From NCBI RefSeq assembly GCF_016124325.1, contig NZ_WGNY01000040.1:1-64000 (forward strand): a stretch of DNA of 64,000 nucleotides, given 5' to 3'. Below the pieces are notes generated by a model. That model ran no database searches. It saw only the letters and a program-made list of their open reading frames with translations, and was not told where the DNA came from. Shown here one piece after another: positions 9,036-17,528 of the stretch (positions are counted from its first letter, which is position 1; every line of letters begins with the position of its first letter). Position numbers and translations under genes: made by a program. The stretch is from Phenylobacterium sp. (lineage in GTDB: Bacteria > Pseudomonadota > Alphaproteobacteria > Caulobacterales > Caulobacteraceae).

Positions 9036-9074
9036 CTCGTGTTCATGGATCGCCCGGACGTGCCGGGCGATGAC
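9036..9074 (+). repeat. Dispersed palindromic repeat, copy C
   Basis: Direct copy of A with the same flanks and arms (9049-9057 and 9063-9071) but loop ACGTG instead of ACAAG. It ends 13 nt before the convergent SDR stop codon and marks the end of the small insert after lepA. Confidence 0.85.
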
Positions 9075-9086
9075 GCGCTGATCGCC

Positions 9087-9857
9087 TCAAGCCGCCGTAT
9101 AGCCCCCGTCCACGACCATCTCGGCGCCGGTCATGAAGCTCGACTCGTCGGAGGCCAGGAAGACGATGGCGTCGGCGATCTCGCGGGGAACGCCCAGACG
9201 CCCCATGGCGTGGCGCGAGACGATGTTGTCGCGCATCTCGTTTTCGTTCTCCGAGCGGCGGAAGGTGTTCAGCACCATCGGCGTCTCGATGAAGCCCGGG
9301 TGGACCGAGTTCACCCGCACGCCCAGGGGCGCCAGCTCCAGCGCCACGGCCTTGGTCAGCATCAGCACGCCGCCCTTGGACGCGCAGTAGGCCGCCGTGC
9401 CCGGCATGCCCACCTTCCCGAGGATCGAGGACAGGTTGATGATCGAACCACGTCCGGCCGCGGCCATGGTCGGCGCCACCGCCTTCACGCCCAGGAAGGT
9501 GCCTTCCAGGTTGATGCCGATGGTGCGCCGCCAGGCGTCCAGCGTCGCCTCCAGGATCGGCTGGCCGCCTTCGCCGATGCCGGCGGAGTTGACCAGCACG
9601 TCCAGACGGCCGAACCGCTGCAGCGTGGTGTCGACCACCTCGGTCCAGCGGGCCTCCTCGGTGACGTCCTGGGCCATGAACGCCGCGCGTCCGCCGGCCG
9701 CGACGATCTCGTCGGCCACGGCCCGGCCGGCCTCTTCGGCGAGGTCGGTGACCACCACCGCGGCGCCTTCCCGCGCCAACCGCCGCGCGCTCTCCGCGCC
9801 CAGGCCCGAGGCCCCGCCCGTGACCACCGCGACCTTGCCGTCCACCCGTCCCGCCAT
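9087..9857 (-). CDS. SDR-family NAD(P)-dependent oxidoreductase
   Basis: A 256-residue classical short-chain dehydrogenase. The cofactor motif TGGASGLG is at residues 13-20, NSAG at 90-93, and the catalytic Ser (143/144), Tyr157 and Lys161 (YCASK) are present. Asp38 after the second beta strand suggests a preference for NAD+. The closest recognisable group is the glucose/cyclopentanol/3-oxoacyl-type dehydrogenases; the substrate is unknown. It is transcribed towards the repeat island and away from the NarL-type regulator. Confidence 0.92.
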   Translation of the reverse strand: MAGRVDGKVAVVTGGASGLGAESARRLAREGAAVVVTDLAEEAGRAVADEIVAAGGRAAFMAQDVTEEARWTEVVDTTLQRFGRLDVLVNSAGIGEGGQPILEATLDAWRRTIGINLEGTFLGVKAVAPTMAAAGRGSIINLSSILGKVGMPGTAAYCASKGGVLMLTKAVALELAPLGVRVNSVHPGFIETPMVLNTFRRSENENEMRDNIVSRHAMGRLGVPREIADAIVFLASDESSFMTGAEMVVDGGYTAA

Positions 9858-10044
9858 GCGTTCCTCCCGCGCCTGCGCCCCGCAGGCTATCGGCCCGGCC
9901 GTCGCGTCAGGCTAGCGCGCGACTTCGGGAATGAGGGGCGCAGCACTAGCTTCACCGGCGTATATTATCGCCTCACAGTTGAGCCGACTTGGCCTGGCCG
10001 CCTCGTTCCCTACCATGGCCGGGCGCAACCGCCCGTCGGAGGGA

Positions 10045-10656
10045 ATGGTGAAGCTTCTCGTCGTCGATGACCATGCGATGGTGCGGACAGGGATCTCGGT
10101 GCTGCTGCAGCTCGCCGAGCCCGGAGCCGAGGTGCTGGAGGCGGGCGGCAGCGCCGAGGCGCTGGAGATCGTCCGCAGCGACGATGAGCTCGACGCGGTC
10201 TTCCTGGATCTCGCCATGCCCGGCATGGACGGCCTGACCGCGCTGCGCGCGATCAGCGATGCGCAGCCGGGCCTTCCGGTGATCGTCCTGACGGCCTCGG
10301 AAGACCCGGAGTCGGCGCACCAGGCCTTCGCCGCCGGCGCGCTGGGCTATGTTCCGAAATCGGCGACCTCGGACACGCTGCTGGCCGCGCTGCGGCTGGT
10401 GCTGCAGGGCGAGATCTTCGTGCCGTCGCTGATGGTGCGCGCGCGGGCGCCGCGCAACGAGACCTCGGCGCTGACGGCGCGCCAGCGCGAGCTGCTGCGC
10501 CATCTGGACGAGGGTCTTTCGAACAAGGCCGCAGCCCAGCGCATGGGAATCTCGGAAAAGACCGTGAAGGGCCATGTGACCGGGCTGCTCAGGGCCCTGG
10601 CGGCGGGAGATCGCGGCGACGCGGTGCGCGCCGCTCGCGTCATCGGCATCCTCTAG
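10045..10656 (+). CDS. NarL/FixJ-type response regulator
   Basis: A 203-residue two-domain regulator. The receiver (about 1-120) has acidic residues D8/D9, phosphorylation site D55, T83 and K105. The LuxR-type helix-turn-helix (about 141-187) reads LTARQRELLRHLDEGLSNKAAAQRMGIS. I chose the ATG at 10045 because the receiver starts directly there and GGAGGG lies just ahead of it; a longer in-frame start would add an unrelated 38-residue tail. It converges on a hybrid sensor kinase gene 12 nt away, its likely partner. Confidence 0.93.
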   Translation: MVKLLVVDDHAMVRTGISVLLQLAEPGAEVLEAGGSAEALEIVRSDDELDAVFLDLAMPGMDGLTALRAISDAQPGLPVIVLTASEDPESAHQAFAAGALGYVPKSATSDTLLAALRLVLQGEIFVPSLMVRARAPRNETSALTARQRELLRHLDEGLSNKAAAQRMGISEKTVKGHVTGLLRALAAGDRGDAVRAARVIGIL

Positions 10657-10668
10657 GAGGCGCTCGGC

Positions 10669-12462
10669 CTAGCGGCCGCTTCCCGCCGGCAGGCCCGCCA
10701 TCTTCTCCTGGGCCTGGCGGATCAGGTTTCCGACCATGGCGCGCAGCCTTCCCGGGGCCACGGGCTTGTGCAGGAGGGCGAAGCCCGTCCGGTCCGCGTC
10801 CTGCAGGCGCGACGGCGCCGTGTCGCCGGTGATGAGCAGGGCCGGCACGTCCCGCCCGAACAGGGCTCGGACGCGATCGATCACCTCGACGGCCGTCTCG
10901 TCGCCCCGCAGTCGCCAGTCACAGATCACCAGGTCCGGCGGGCGGCTCGGATCGATCCGCGCGACCAGCTCGTCGCCCGACCCCGCGACGACCGGCTCGT
11001 ACCCCCAGGCGCCCAGCAGTTCGGCCGTGCCCTGCAGCACGGCCGGCTCGTCGTCGACGACGAACACGAGGCCCCGCGGCGCGACCTGTGGCGGGTCGGC
11101 CGATCCGGGCGGGATCGACTCGAGCCGGGCCGCCGGTATGGCGATGCGGAACGTCGAGCCGCGCCCGACGACGGAAACGAGGTCGAGCGGGCAGCCGAGC
11201 AGGTTGGCGAGCCGCCGCGTGATCGCGAGGCCGAGCCCCAGGCCGCGTGTCCGGTCCCGTTCCGGATTGGTGAGCTGGACGTATTCCTCGAAGACCTTCT
11301 CCTGGTCCTCCGGCGCGATCCCGGGGCCCGTGTCGCGCACCTCGATCACGACGACCTCGCCGCGCCGGCGACAGCCCACCAGCACGCGCCCTTCGGCGGT
11401 GTGGCGGATCGCGTTGGAGACGAGGTTGCGGACCATGCGCTGGAGGAGGACCGGGTCCGTCCTCACCGCCGCGGAGGTCGCGACGCGGCGCAGGACCACG
11501 GGCTTGCCCTGCAGGTCGGCCGCCTCCTCGCGGCAGATCCGGTCGAGCAACGGCTCGAGGGCGAAAGCCTCCTCGTGGGGCCGCACGACGCCGGCGTCGA
11601 GCTGCGACAGGTCGAGGAGGCCGTCGAAGAGGCCGGTCATGGCGTCGATGTTCTCGCCGACCTGGTCCGTCAGCCGGCGCGCGGCGGGCGACATGCGTTC
11701 TCGGCGGAGCGCGCCGACGAACAGGCCCAGCGCGTGGATCGGCTGGCGCAGGTCGTGGCTGGCGGCCGCGAGGAACCGGCTCTTGGCCACATTGGCCTGC
11801 TCGGCCCGCTCCTTCTGGCGCTTCAGATCCTCGACCAGGTCCATGTTCTCGAACCGCAGGCGCAGCGCTTCGGCGAGCGTGTGGCTCTGGCGCCATCCCA
11901 GCCATCCGATGGTGAGCACCAGAACGGCCGACAGCAGCGACATCGCCCAATAGCGGGGAAGGCCATAGATCATCCCGAGCGCGGCGATGGGCAGGCCGGC
12001 CGGGATCAACAGGGCGTAGAAGGCCGGAACGTAGCTGCCAAGCGACGAGACCGAGCTGGCCGCGGCGCAGGCGATCACCATGGTCACCCACAGCTGCTGC
12101 TCGATGGCGAAGGGCGCGGGCAGGAAGAGCGTGCCGAGCCCCCAGCGGACGCCTTCGACGAAGCTCGCGATCACGAACCAGCGCGCCCATCGCGGCCACG
12201 CCGCTTCGGCGGGACGCGCCCGACGATATCGGCCCCAGAGCATGAGCTGCCAGGCGGCGCTGGCGCCGGTGACCGCGATGTAGCCCCATACCCACGGCGC
12301 GCGCTCAGGGGCGATGTACAGCAGCACCCAGCAGAGAACGGCCACGCCGAACAGGGCGCCGGCCACGCCCACCGGCGTATTGTCGTAGAGCCCGCGGATC
12401 AGTTCCGCCTGCTCGCGGTCGCTGGGGCGGACCCCGCGTGGCGGCGATTGTAAGCCAGTCAT
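10669..12462 (-). CDS. Hybrid sensor histidine kinase with six membrane segments
   Basis: The 597-residue product starts at the ATG at 12462. About six transmembrane segments (residues 30-190) form an integral membrane sensor without a clear periplasmic domain. A short coiled linker (about 195-225) leads to HisKA with the DLRQP-type H box SHDLRQPIHALG (His236), an HATPase domain (N346-N350, DTGPG at 377-381, GLGLGL at 407-412) and a C-terminal receiver with phosphorylatable Asp515. The receiver suggests a phosphorelay or self-attenuation. It converges with the NarL-type regulator at 10045-10656. Confidence 0.92.
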   Translation of the reverse strand: MTGLQSPPRGVRPSDREQAELIRGLYDNTPVGVAGALFGVAVLCWVLLYIAPERAPWVWGYIAVTGASAAWQLMLWGRYRRARPAEAAWPRWARWFVIASFVEGVRWGLGTLFLPAPFAIEQQLWVTMVIACAAASSVSSLGSYVPAFYALLIPAGLPIAALGMIYGLPRYWAMSLLSAVLVLTIGWLGWRQSHTLAEALRLRFENMDLVEDLKRQKERAEQANVAKSRFLAAASHDLRQPIHALGLFVGALRRERMSPAARRLTDQVGENIDAMTGLFDGLLDLSQLDAGVVRPHEEAFALEPLLDRICREEAADLQGKPVVLRRVATSAAVRTDPVLLQRMVRNLVSNAIRHTAEGRVLVGCRRRGEVVVIEVRDTGPGIAPEDQEKVFEEYVQLTNPERDRTRGLGLGLAITRRLANLLGCPLDLVSVVGRGSTFRIAIPAARLESIPPGSADPPQVAPRGLVFVVDDEPAVLQGTAELLGAWGYEPVVAGSGDELVARIDPSRPPDLVICDWRLRGDETAVEVIDRVRALFGRDVPALLITGDTAPSRLQDADRTGFALLHKPVAPGRLRAMVGNLIRQAQEKMAGLPAGSGR

Positions 12463-12798
12463 GACACGCGGCGCCTGCACCCTCCGCGGTTCAGCTTCGC
12501 ACAGACCTCCGATCCGCGACAGGCAGTCTCGGGAGGTCCCGAGACCAGTCCCGGGACTTTTCGACTGGATTTCGAGACCAGGTCGCGAATGAAACCGAGT
12601 CCTCGTCGGGACTTGCGGCCCAGTTATCGCCCACGGCTTAATTGGCAAGTTGCTACAGTCTGCTCGGCGAATTTCGGCGCGCGGCAAGCATCAGGTGTAG
12701 AGCGAGTACTCAGCCAAGTCGTTTCAAAGCCAAGAACGCAGATCGATTTCTTTTCGCTTGAGGCTCGCATCGTGGGTTGGGTTCTAAGGAGACCACAG
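12463..12798. other. Gene-free divergent region with clustered palindromes
   Basis: These 336 bp separate the hybrid kinase from the PEP-CTERM gene. The kinase-proximal part contains three adjacent inverted repeats: 12526-12545 (arms GTCTCGGGA/TCCCGAGAC), the perfect 12-bp palindrome 12547-12558 (AGTCCCGGGACT) and 12571-12589 (TTCGAGACC/GGTCGCGAA, one mismatch). The remaining 200 bp are less GC-rich and hold no convincing gene; they presumably include the promoter and leader of the PEP-CTERM gene. Confidence 0.6.
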
Positions 12799-13386
12799 AT
12801 GCTGAAACACTTTGGCGCCGCCGCACTCGCCGCGGGCCTCGCCATGTCGGCCGGACAGGCCGGCGCGGTGACCATCACCAAGATCGTCGACTTCTCGGCG
12901 ACCGGCTTCACCGGCGCTCCGGGCGTGACGCCGACGGATCCCGTGACCGGATCGTTCCTGATCACGCTCGACACGACGCAGGACTACACCAACGACACGG
13001 CCGACATTCAGCTGCTGTCCCTGAATATCGACCTTGGGTCCACGCTATCGTTCAACTACAGCACGACCGGCGCATATGCCGGCTGGCTATACGTCGGCGG
13101 CCTGCAGCTCGGCCCGGACTTCGTGCAGTTCTTCAGCAACGACTTCTATCTGCAGCTGGCCGACTTCGGGACCTCTCCGTCGTTCAACCAGCTCGGATAT
13201 ACCAAGGCCAACGGGGACTATTACTACACGACAAGCCCGACCAGCGGCTCGGTAACCCTCACCGACCCGGTGCCGGAACCGGCCGCCTGGGCGCTGATGC
13301 TGCTGGGCTTCGGTGGCCTGGGGTCCGCCCTGCGCCGGAGCCGGCGCGTCCGCCCGTCCGACCAGGCGCTCCTCCGGCCGCTCTAA
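12799..13386 (+). CDS. PEPxxWA-CTERM sorting domain protein
   Basis: The 195-residue product starts at an ATG preceded by AAGGAGA. It has a signal peptide (about 1-23), a beta-rich body with many Asp, Thr, Tyr and Phe residues, and near the C-terminus PEPAAWALMLLGFGGLG followed by an Arg cluster, the PEPxxWA variant of the exosortase sorting signal. Such proteins are exported, processed by an exosortase and released or anchored at the envelope. No exosortase gene is in the window. An extra 12-residue tail follows the Arg cluster, longer than usual. The function of the body is unknown. Confidence 0.88.
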   Translation: MLKHFGAAALAAGLAMSAGQAGAVTITKIVDFSATGFTGAPGVTPTDPVTGSFLITLDTTQDYTNDTADIQLLSLNIDLGSTLSFNYSTTGAYAGWLYVGGLQLGPDFVQFFSNDFYLQLADFGTSPSFNQLGYTKANGDYYYTTSPTSGSVTLTDPVPEPAAWALMLLGFGGLGSALRRSRRVRPSDQALLRPL

Positions 13387-13405
13387 CCCTGGAACAACCG
13401 GCGGG

Positions 13406-13981
13406 TCAGGGGCGGGTGTAGGGGTCGTTCGGCCCGCCGATGCGCTCCAGGACGACGCGGCCGTAGTCGGGGCGCGTCCACACCATGTGACCATCGGCGT
13501 CGAGCGCGCGGCGCACCTCGACGCCCGGCATCCCCTTGGGGCGCAGGATGAACGCGCCGTCTTCGTAGGTGGCGATGGCCACGATGGGCGTCTTGTAGTC
13601 GCGCACCGAGACGTCGTGGACGGCGTTGGCCTCGGTGCCGTCGGCGCGGGCGTCGGCGATCGTCCCGCCGCCCATGTCGACGATGCGGTCGCCGCACTGC
13701 TCGATGCGTTCGACGTAGTTTTCGAGATGCGCGCCGGGCGCGGGCGCCCCGCCGTTCAGGTCGATCAGCCGCCAGATTCCGCGCAGATCGGGCGCGCCGG
13801 GCGCCAGCGGCTCGGCGCAGGCGGCCAGGACGGGCGCGGGAAAGGTGTGGCCGTATCCGCCCGGCGGCGTGTGGGCGACGGGAATGTCGCCGGCCATGAG
13901 CTTCGGCTCCCCGGCGAGGGCCGCCGACGACGCAGCCACGGCCGCAAGGATCGCGACGGTCGGTCCGATGCGTCCAGACAT
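13406..13981 (-). CDS. Secreted hypothetical protein
   Basis: A 191-residue product with a signal peptide (about 1-24, cleavage near ALAGEP). The ATG at 13981 is preceded by GGGGGGA. The mature part contains DLRGIWRLIDLNGG followed by alternating hydrophobic strands (MVWTRPDYGRVVLERIG at the end), which suggests a small lipocalin-like beta barrel, but I do not recognise the family. Two Cys residues (in LAACAEP and IEQCGDR) could form a disulfide. It converges with the PEP-CTERM gene, and no operon partner is apparent. Confidence 0.8.
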   Translation of the reverse strand: MSGRIGPTVAILAAVAASSAALAGEPKLMAGDIPVAHTPPGGYGHTFPAPVLAACAEPLAPGAPDLRGIWRLIDLNGGAPAPGAHLENYVERIEQCGDRIVDMGGGTIADARADGTEANAVHDVSVRDYKTPIVAIATYEDGAFILRPKGMPGVEVRRALDADGHMVWTRPDYGRVVLERIGGPNDPYTRP

Positions 13982-14153
13982 CTCGTCCCCCCTTCCCGTT
14001 GCGCGCCTCTGGCGGGCGCGACCTGGAGGCATAGTGCGCCGGTTTCCGGGGGCTGCAAGCCGGAACGCCGCGGCGCGCCTGACGGCTTGCATCCGTGCGT
14101 CCCGGGTCTAGGGTTCTCGCCAAAGATAACAACGATCACCCTGGGAGGCTCGA

Positions 14154-15398
14154 ATGGACGGCAATGCGGCGGTGACGCCTGGGTCCGAGGTCTGGTCGCT
14201 GCCGCTGGAGGGCCTCGACCCCAGCCGGGCCGAGCTGTTCCAGACCGGCGCGCAGCACGAATGGTTCCGCCGGCTGCGCAAGGAGGCGCCGGTCCACTAC
14301 ACGCCCGACAGCATGTTCGGGCCGTACTGGTCGATCACCCGCTTCGAAGACGTGATGGCCGTCGACACCAACCACGAGGCCTTCTCGTCCAACCGCGACA
14401 TCGTGATCGGCGACAATCCCGAGGGCTTCGCCCCGCCGATGTTCATCGCCATGGACCCGCCGCGGCACGACCAGCAGCGCAAGGTGGTCTCACCCGCCGT
14501 GGCCCCGCGCCGGCTGGCCGACCTGGAGCTGCTGATCCGCGAACGGGTGGGCAGGATCCTCGACGAACTGCCGGTGGGCGAGACCTTCAACTGGGTGGAC
14601 CGCGTCTCGATCGAACTCACCACCCAGATGCTGGCCACCCTGTTCGACTTCCCGTGGGAGGACCGCCGGCTGCTGCCCTATTGGTCGGACGTGACCACCA
14701 CCTCGGAGACGGTGGGCGTCGAGGTCGACATGGCCGAGCGCGAGCGGATCCTGGGCGAGTGCCTGGCCTATTTCACCCGGCTCTGGCGCGAACGGGCCGC
14801 CGCCCCGCCGCAGTTCGACTTCATCTCTCTGCTCGCCCACGCGCCCGAGACCCGGGGCATGGTCGACGACCCCATGGAGTTCCTGGGCAACCTGATGCTG
14901 CTGATCGTGGGCGGCAACGACACCACGCGGAACTCCATCAGCGGGGGCGTGCTGGCGCTCAACCGCTATCCGGCCGAGTACGAGAAGCTGAAGGCCAATC
15001 CGGCGCTGATCGAGACCATGGTGCCCGAGATCATCCGCTGGCAGACGCCGCTGGCCCACATGCGCCGCACGGCCACGCGCGACGTGGAGTTCGGCGGCCA
15101 GACCATCAAGAAGGGTGACCGGGTGGTGATGTGGTACGTCTCGGCCAACCGCGACGAGACGGTGATCGAGAACCCCGACGCCTTCATCATCGACCGGCCG
15201 CGGCCCCGCCATCACATGTCGTTCGGCTTCGGCATCCACCGCTGCATGGGCAACCGCGTGGCCGAGTTGCAGCTCAAGATCCTCTGGGAGGAGATCCTGA
15301 AGCGCTTCCGCCACGTGGAGGTGGTCGGCGAGCCGGTGCGGGTGCTGTCGAACTTCGTGCAGGGCTATTCCGAGCTGCCGGTCCGCCTGCGCGCCTGA
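14154..15398 (+). CDS. Cytochrome P450, CYP153-like alkane/fatty-acid hydroxylase
   Basis: A 414-residue soluble bacterial P450. The I-helix oxygen-activation motif is GGNDTT (253-258), the ExxR pair is E292/R295 (EIIRWQTPL), and the haem-binding loop FGFGIHRCMG has Cys364 as ligand. The segments MFGPYW, MFIAMDPPRH and LLIVGGNDTTRNS are characteristic of CYP153, a family of terminal hydroxylases of alkanes and related chains. GGGAGG lies 6 nt before the ATG. CYP153 needs a ferredoxin and a ferredoxin reductase; neither is adjacent. Family assignment is by remembered motif similarity. Confidence 0.9.
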   Translation: MDGNAAVTPGSEVWSLPLEGLDPSRAELFQTGAQHEWFRRLRKEAPVHYTPDSMFGPYWSITRFEDVMAVDTNHEAFSSNRDIVIGDNPEGFAPPMFIAMDPPRHDQQRKVVSPAVAPRRLADLELLIRERVGRILDELPVGETFNWVDRVSIELTTQMLATLFDFPWEDRRLLPYWSDVTTTSETVGVEVDMAERERILGECLAYFTRLWRERAAAPPQFDFISLLAHAPETRGMVDDPMEFLGNLMLLIVGGNDTTRNSISGGVLALNRYPAEYEKLKANPALIETMVPEIIRWQTPLAHMRRTATRDVEFGGQTIKKGDRVVMWYVSANRDETVIENPDAFIIDRPRPRHHMSFGFGIHRCMGNRVAELQLKILWEEILKRFRHVEVVGEPVRVLSNFVQGYSELPVRLRA

Positions 15399-15407
15399 CG
15401 GCGAACT

Positions 15408-16067
15408 TCAGTCCCGGTCGGGCGCGCCCAACGGGAAGTACGACCGGAACGGCCGCGCCTCGTCGACGGCCCGCGCGAACGACGGACGCGCCAGCAGGCG
15501 CGCGCGGTAGGCCCTGAGCGCCGGATAGGTCTCGGGGATCCGGTAAGTCCAGTCGGCGTAGAACAGCGACGGCGCCGCGGCGCAGTCGGCCAGGGTGAAG
15601 TCCTCGCCGGCGGCCCAGGTGCGCCTCGCCAGATGTCCGTCCAGCCAGGCGTAGATGCGCTCCAGGCGCTCCGTGGCGAGGGCGAGGCCCTCCTCGCTCG
15701 TCATCGGGATGCGGCCCAGCTTGCTGTCGACCGCCAACTGCACGGCATCCATCACATAGAGGTCGAAGACGCGGTCGAGAAAACGCACGTCGAGGGCGGC
15801 CATCGGATCGGCCGGCAACAAGGGCGCCGGACCCGGATGGGCGAGCTGCAGATATTCGATGATGACGCTGGCCTCGGCGAACTGGCGCTCACCGTCCACC
15901 AGCAGCGGGAACTTGGCGATCGGCCAGCGCGTCAGCCAGTCCTCGGTGTGCTGCGGCGTGTCGGGCGCGATGCCGCGGAATTCGAAGGCCGTTCCGTTCT
16001 CGTAGAGCGCGATCAGCGCCTTCTGCGTATAGGACGAGAAGGGGTGGCCATAGAGCGCGAGCGACAT
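15408..16067 (-). CDS. Glutathione S-transferase family protein
   Basis: A 219-residue protein with an N-terminal thioredoxin-fold domain (about 1-80; GHPFSSYTQKALIAL at the active-site helix, KFPLLVDGERQFAEASVIIEYL holding the cis-Pro and the glutathione-binding E-A/S pair) and an all-helical C-terminal domain (about 90-215). The candidate catalytic Ser/Tyr is in PFSSYTQ. The substrate is unknown. It converges on the P450 gene with a 9-nt gap and lies 36 nt downstream of the amidohydrolase gene on the same strand, so the latter pair may be cotranscribed. Confidence 0.9.
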   Translation of the reverse strand: MSLALYGHPFSSYTQKALIALYENGTAFEFRGIAPDTPQHTEDWLTRWPIAKFPLLVDGERQFAEASVIIEYLQLAHPGPAPLLPADPMAALDVRFLDRVFDLYVMDAVQLAVDSKLGRIPMTSEEGLALATERLERIYAWLDGHLARRTWAAGEDFTLADCAAAPSLFYADWTYRIPETYPALRAYRARLLARPSFARAVDEARPFRSYFPLGAPDRD

Positions 16068-16102
16068 CGGGGAGCCTTTCGTTTCCTGGGGGCGGCGGCG
16101 AC

Positions 16103-17392
16103 CTAGGGCGCGACGACCCGCCCAGCCTTCATCACGCCTGCGACATGCTCCAGCAAGGTCACGTCGGCGAGCGGATCGCCCTTCACGGCGACCATGTCGG
16201 CGGAGAAGCCCGGGGCCACCTGCCCCACCTCGCGCTCCAGGCGCAGCGCCGAGGCCGCCTCGGTGGTCGCCGCGCGGATGGCCTGGGCCGGCGTCATGCC
16301 GTACCGGACCATGTAGCGGAACTGGCGCGCGCCCAGGCCGTAGGGATAGACCCCCGCGTCGGTGCCGAAGGTCAGCTTCGCGCCCGCCGCCACGGCCTTG
16401 CGGAAGCCCTCGCGCTGGACGTCGGTGGTCTCGCGGTTCTTGCGCAGGTACTCGGCCGGCCAGCCTTCCTTCGTGCCGATCTCCTCGATCCAGTCGCCGT
16501 CGTAGATGTCCATGTCGAGCCAGACGCCGCGCGCCTTGGCGAGCGCGATCCCCTCGTCGTCGATCAGGCTGGCGTGCTCGATGGTTCGGGCGCCGGCCCG
16601 GATCGCCGCCTTGACGCCCGCCGCGCCGTGGGCGTGGGCGATGCAGTAGCTGCCCATGGCCTTGGCCTCGTCGCAGGCGGCCTGCATCTCCTCGGGGGTC
16701 AGCTCCAGCGCGCCGGGCTCGCTGCCCACCGCCAGCACGGCGCCGGTGGCGATCAGCTTGATGAAGTCGGCGCCGTGGCTCAGCAGATAGCGCACCCGAT
16801 CACGCGCCTCCTGCGGGCTGCGCGTCTCGCCCAGGCGGAAGGCCTCGGGGACGACCGTCCCCTTCGGAGCGCCGGTCACCGCCCCGCCGCCGCCCGGTAT
16901 GGTGATGTAGGCGCCGGCCACCACCATCCGGGGGCCGTCGACCTCGCCGGCCGCGATGGCGTCGCGCAGCGCCGCATCGGTCAGGCCTCGGAAGGCGCCG
17001 ACGTCGCGCACGGTGGTGAAGCCGGCGCGCAGCATGGTCCGCGCGGCCTCGGCGCCCTTGAGGATCGTGGCGGCCTCGGAGTGCTTCAGCGGCTCAGCCG
17101 GATCGTTCGACTGGCCGAAGCCGTCGGCCACATGGGTGTGCATGTCGATCAGGCCCGGCAGGACGGTGAAGGCCGACCAGTCCAGCACCTCCTCGCCCGC
17201 CGGCGGCGCCGACCAGGGCTCCACCGCCGCGACCCTGCCGTCGACGACCGTCACCCGCCGGTCGGCCAGGACTTCGCCACGCACGGGATCGACCAGCCGC
17301 CCCGCGTGCACGTAGAGCGTCGCGGCGTTCGCCCCGCCCGCCGCCAGCAGCCAGAGCGTCGCAGCGACCGCCGATCGAACCCCGCCCCTCAT
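16103..17392 (-). CDS. Exported metal-dependent amidohydrolase (Xaa-Arg/Lys dipeptidase-like)
   Basis: The 429-residue product has a signal peptide (about 1-23). The amidohydrolase metal centre is complete: HTH (H85, H87), the candidate carboxylated Lys212 in IKLIATG, His in AHAHG (253-255), EHAS (His273) and GTDAG (Asp345). This subgroup includes Caulobacter enzymes characterised as dipeptidases with C-terminal Arg/Lys or hydrophobic residues (for example Cc2672), so a periplasmic peptidase is the best guess. The start is the ATG at 17392, which begins the signal peptide. It is divergent from the Gfo/Idh/MocA gene. Confidence 0.87.
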   Translation of the reverse strand: MRGGVRSAVAATLWLLAAGGANAATLYVHAGRLVDPVRGEVLADRRVTVVDGRVAAVEPWSAPPAGEEVLDWSAFTVLPGLIDMHTHVADGFGQSNDPAEPLKHSEAATILKGAEAARTMLRAGFTTVRDVGAFRGLTDAALRDAIAAGEVDGPRMVVAGAYITIPGGGGAVTGAPKGTVVPEAFRLGETRSPQEARDRVRYLLSHGADFIKLIATGAVLAVGSEPGALELTPEEMQAACDEAKAMGSYCIAHAHGAAGVKAAIRAGARTIEHASLIDDEGIALAKARGVWLDMDIYDGDWIEEIGTKEGWPAEYLRKNRETTDVQREGFRKAVAAGAKLTFGTDAGVYPYGLGARQFRYMVRYGMTPAQAIRAATTEAASALRLEREVGQVAPGFSADMVAVKGDPLADVTLLEHVAGVMKAGRVVAP

Positions 17393-17528
17393 GTCGCGCG
17401 CGCTCCCCGAAATCCGCGGCGACCGTGACCGAGCCGCCCCGGCCGCGCAAGCGGCTGACACATCCGCTTGCCAAGCCTTGGCGAGCACGGGCCAAATGCC
17501 GGGCAACGACAAGATCATGGGGGAGGAT

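Noticed and set aside
12636-12660. Possible sigma-54 promoter (TTGGCAAGTTGCT) upstream of the PEP-CTERM gene
   Set aside because: The spacing between the GG and GC elements is too short for a -24/-12 promoter.
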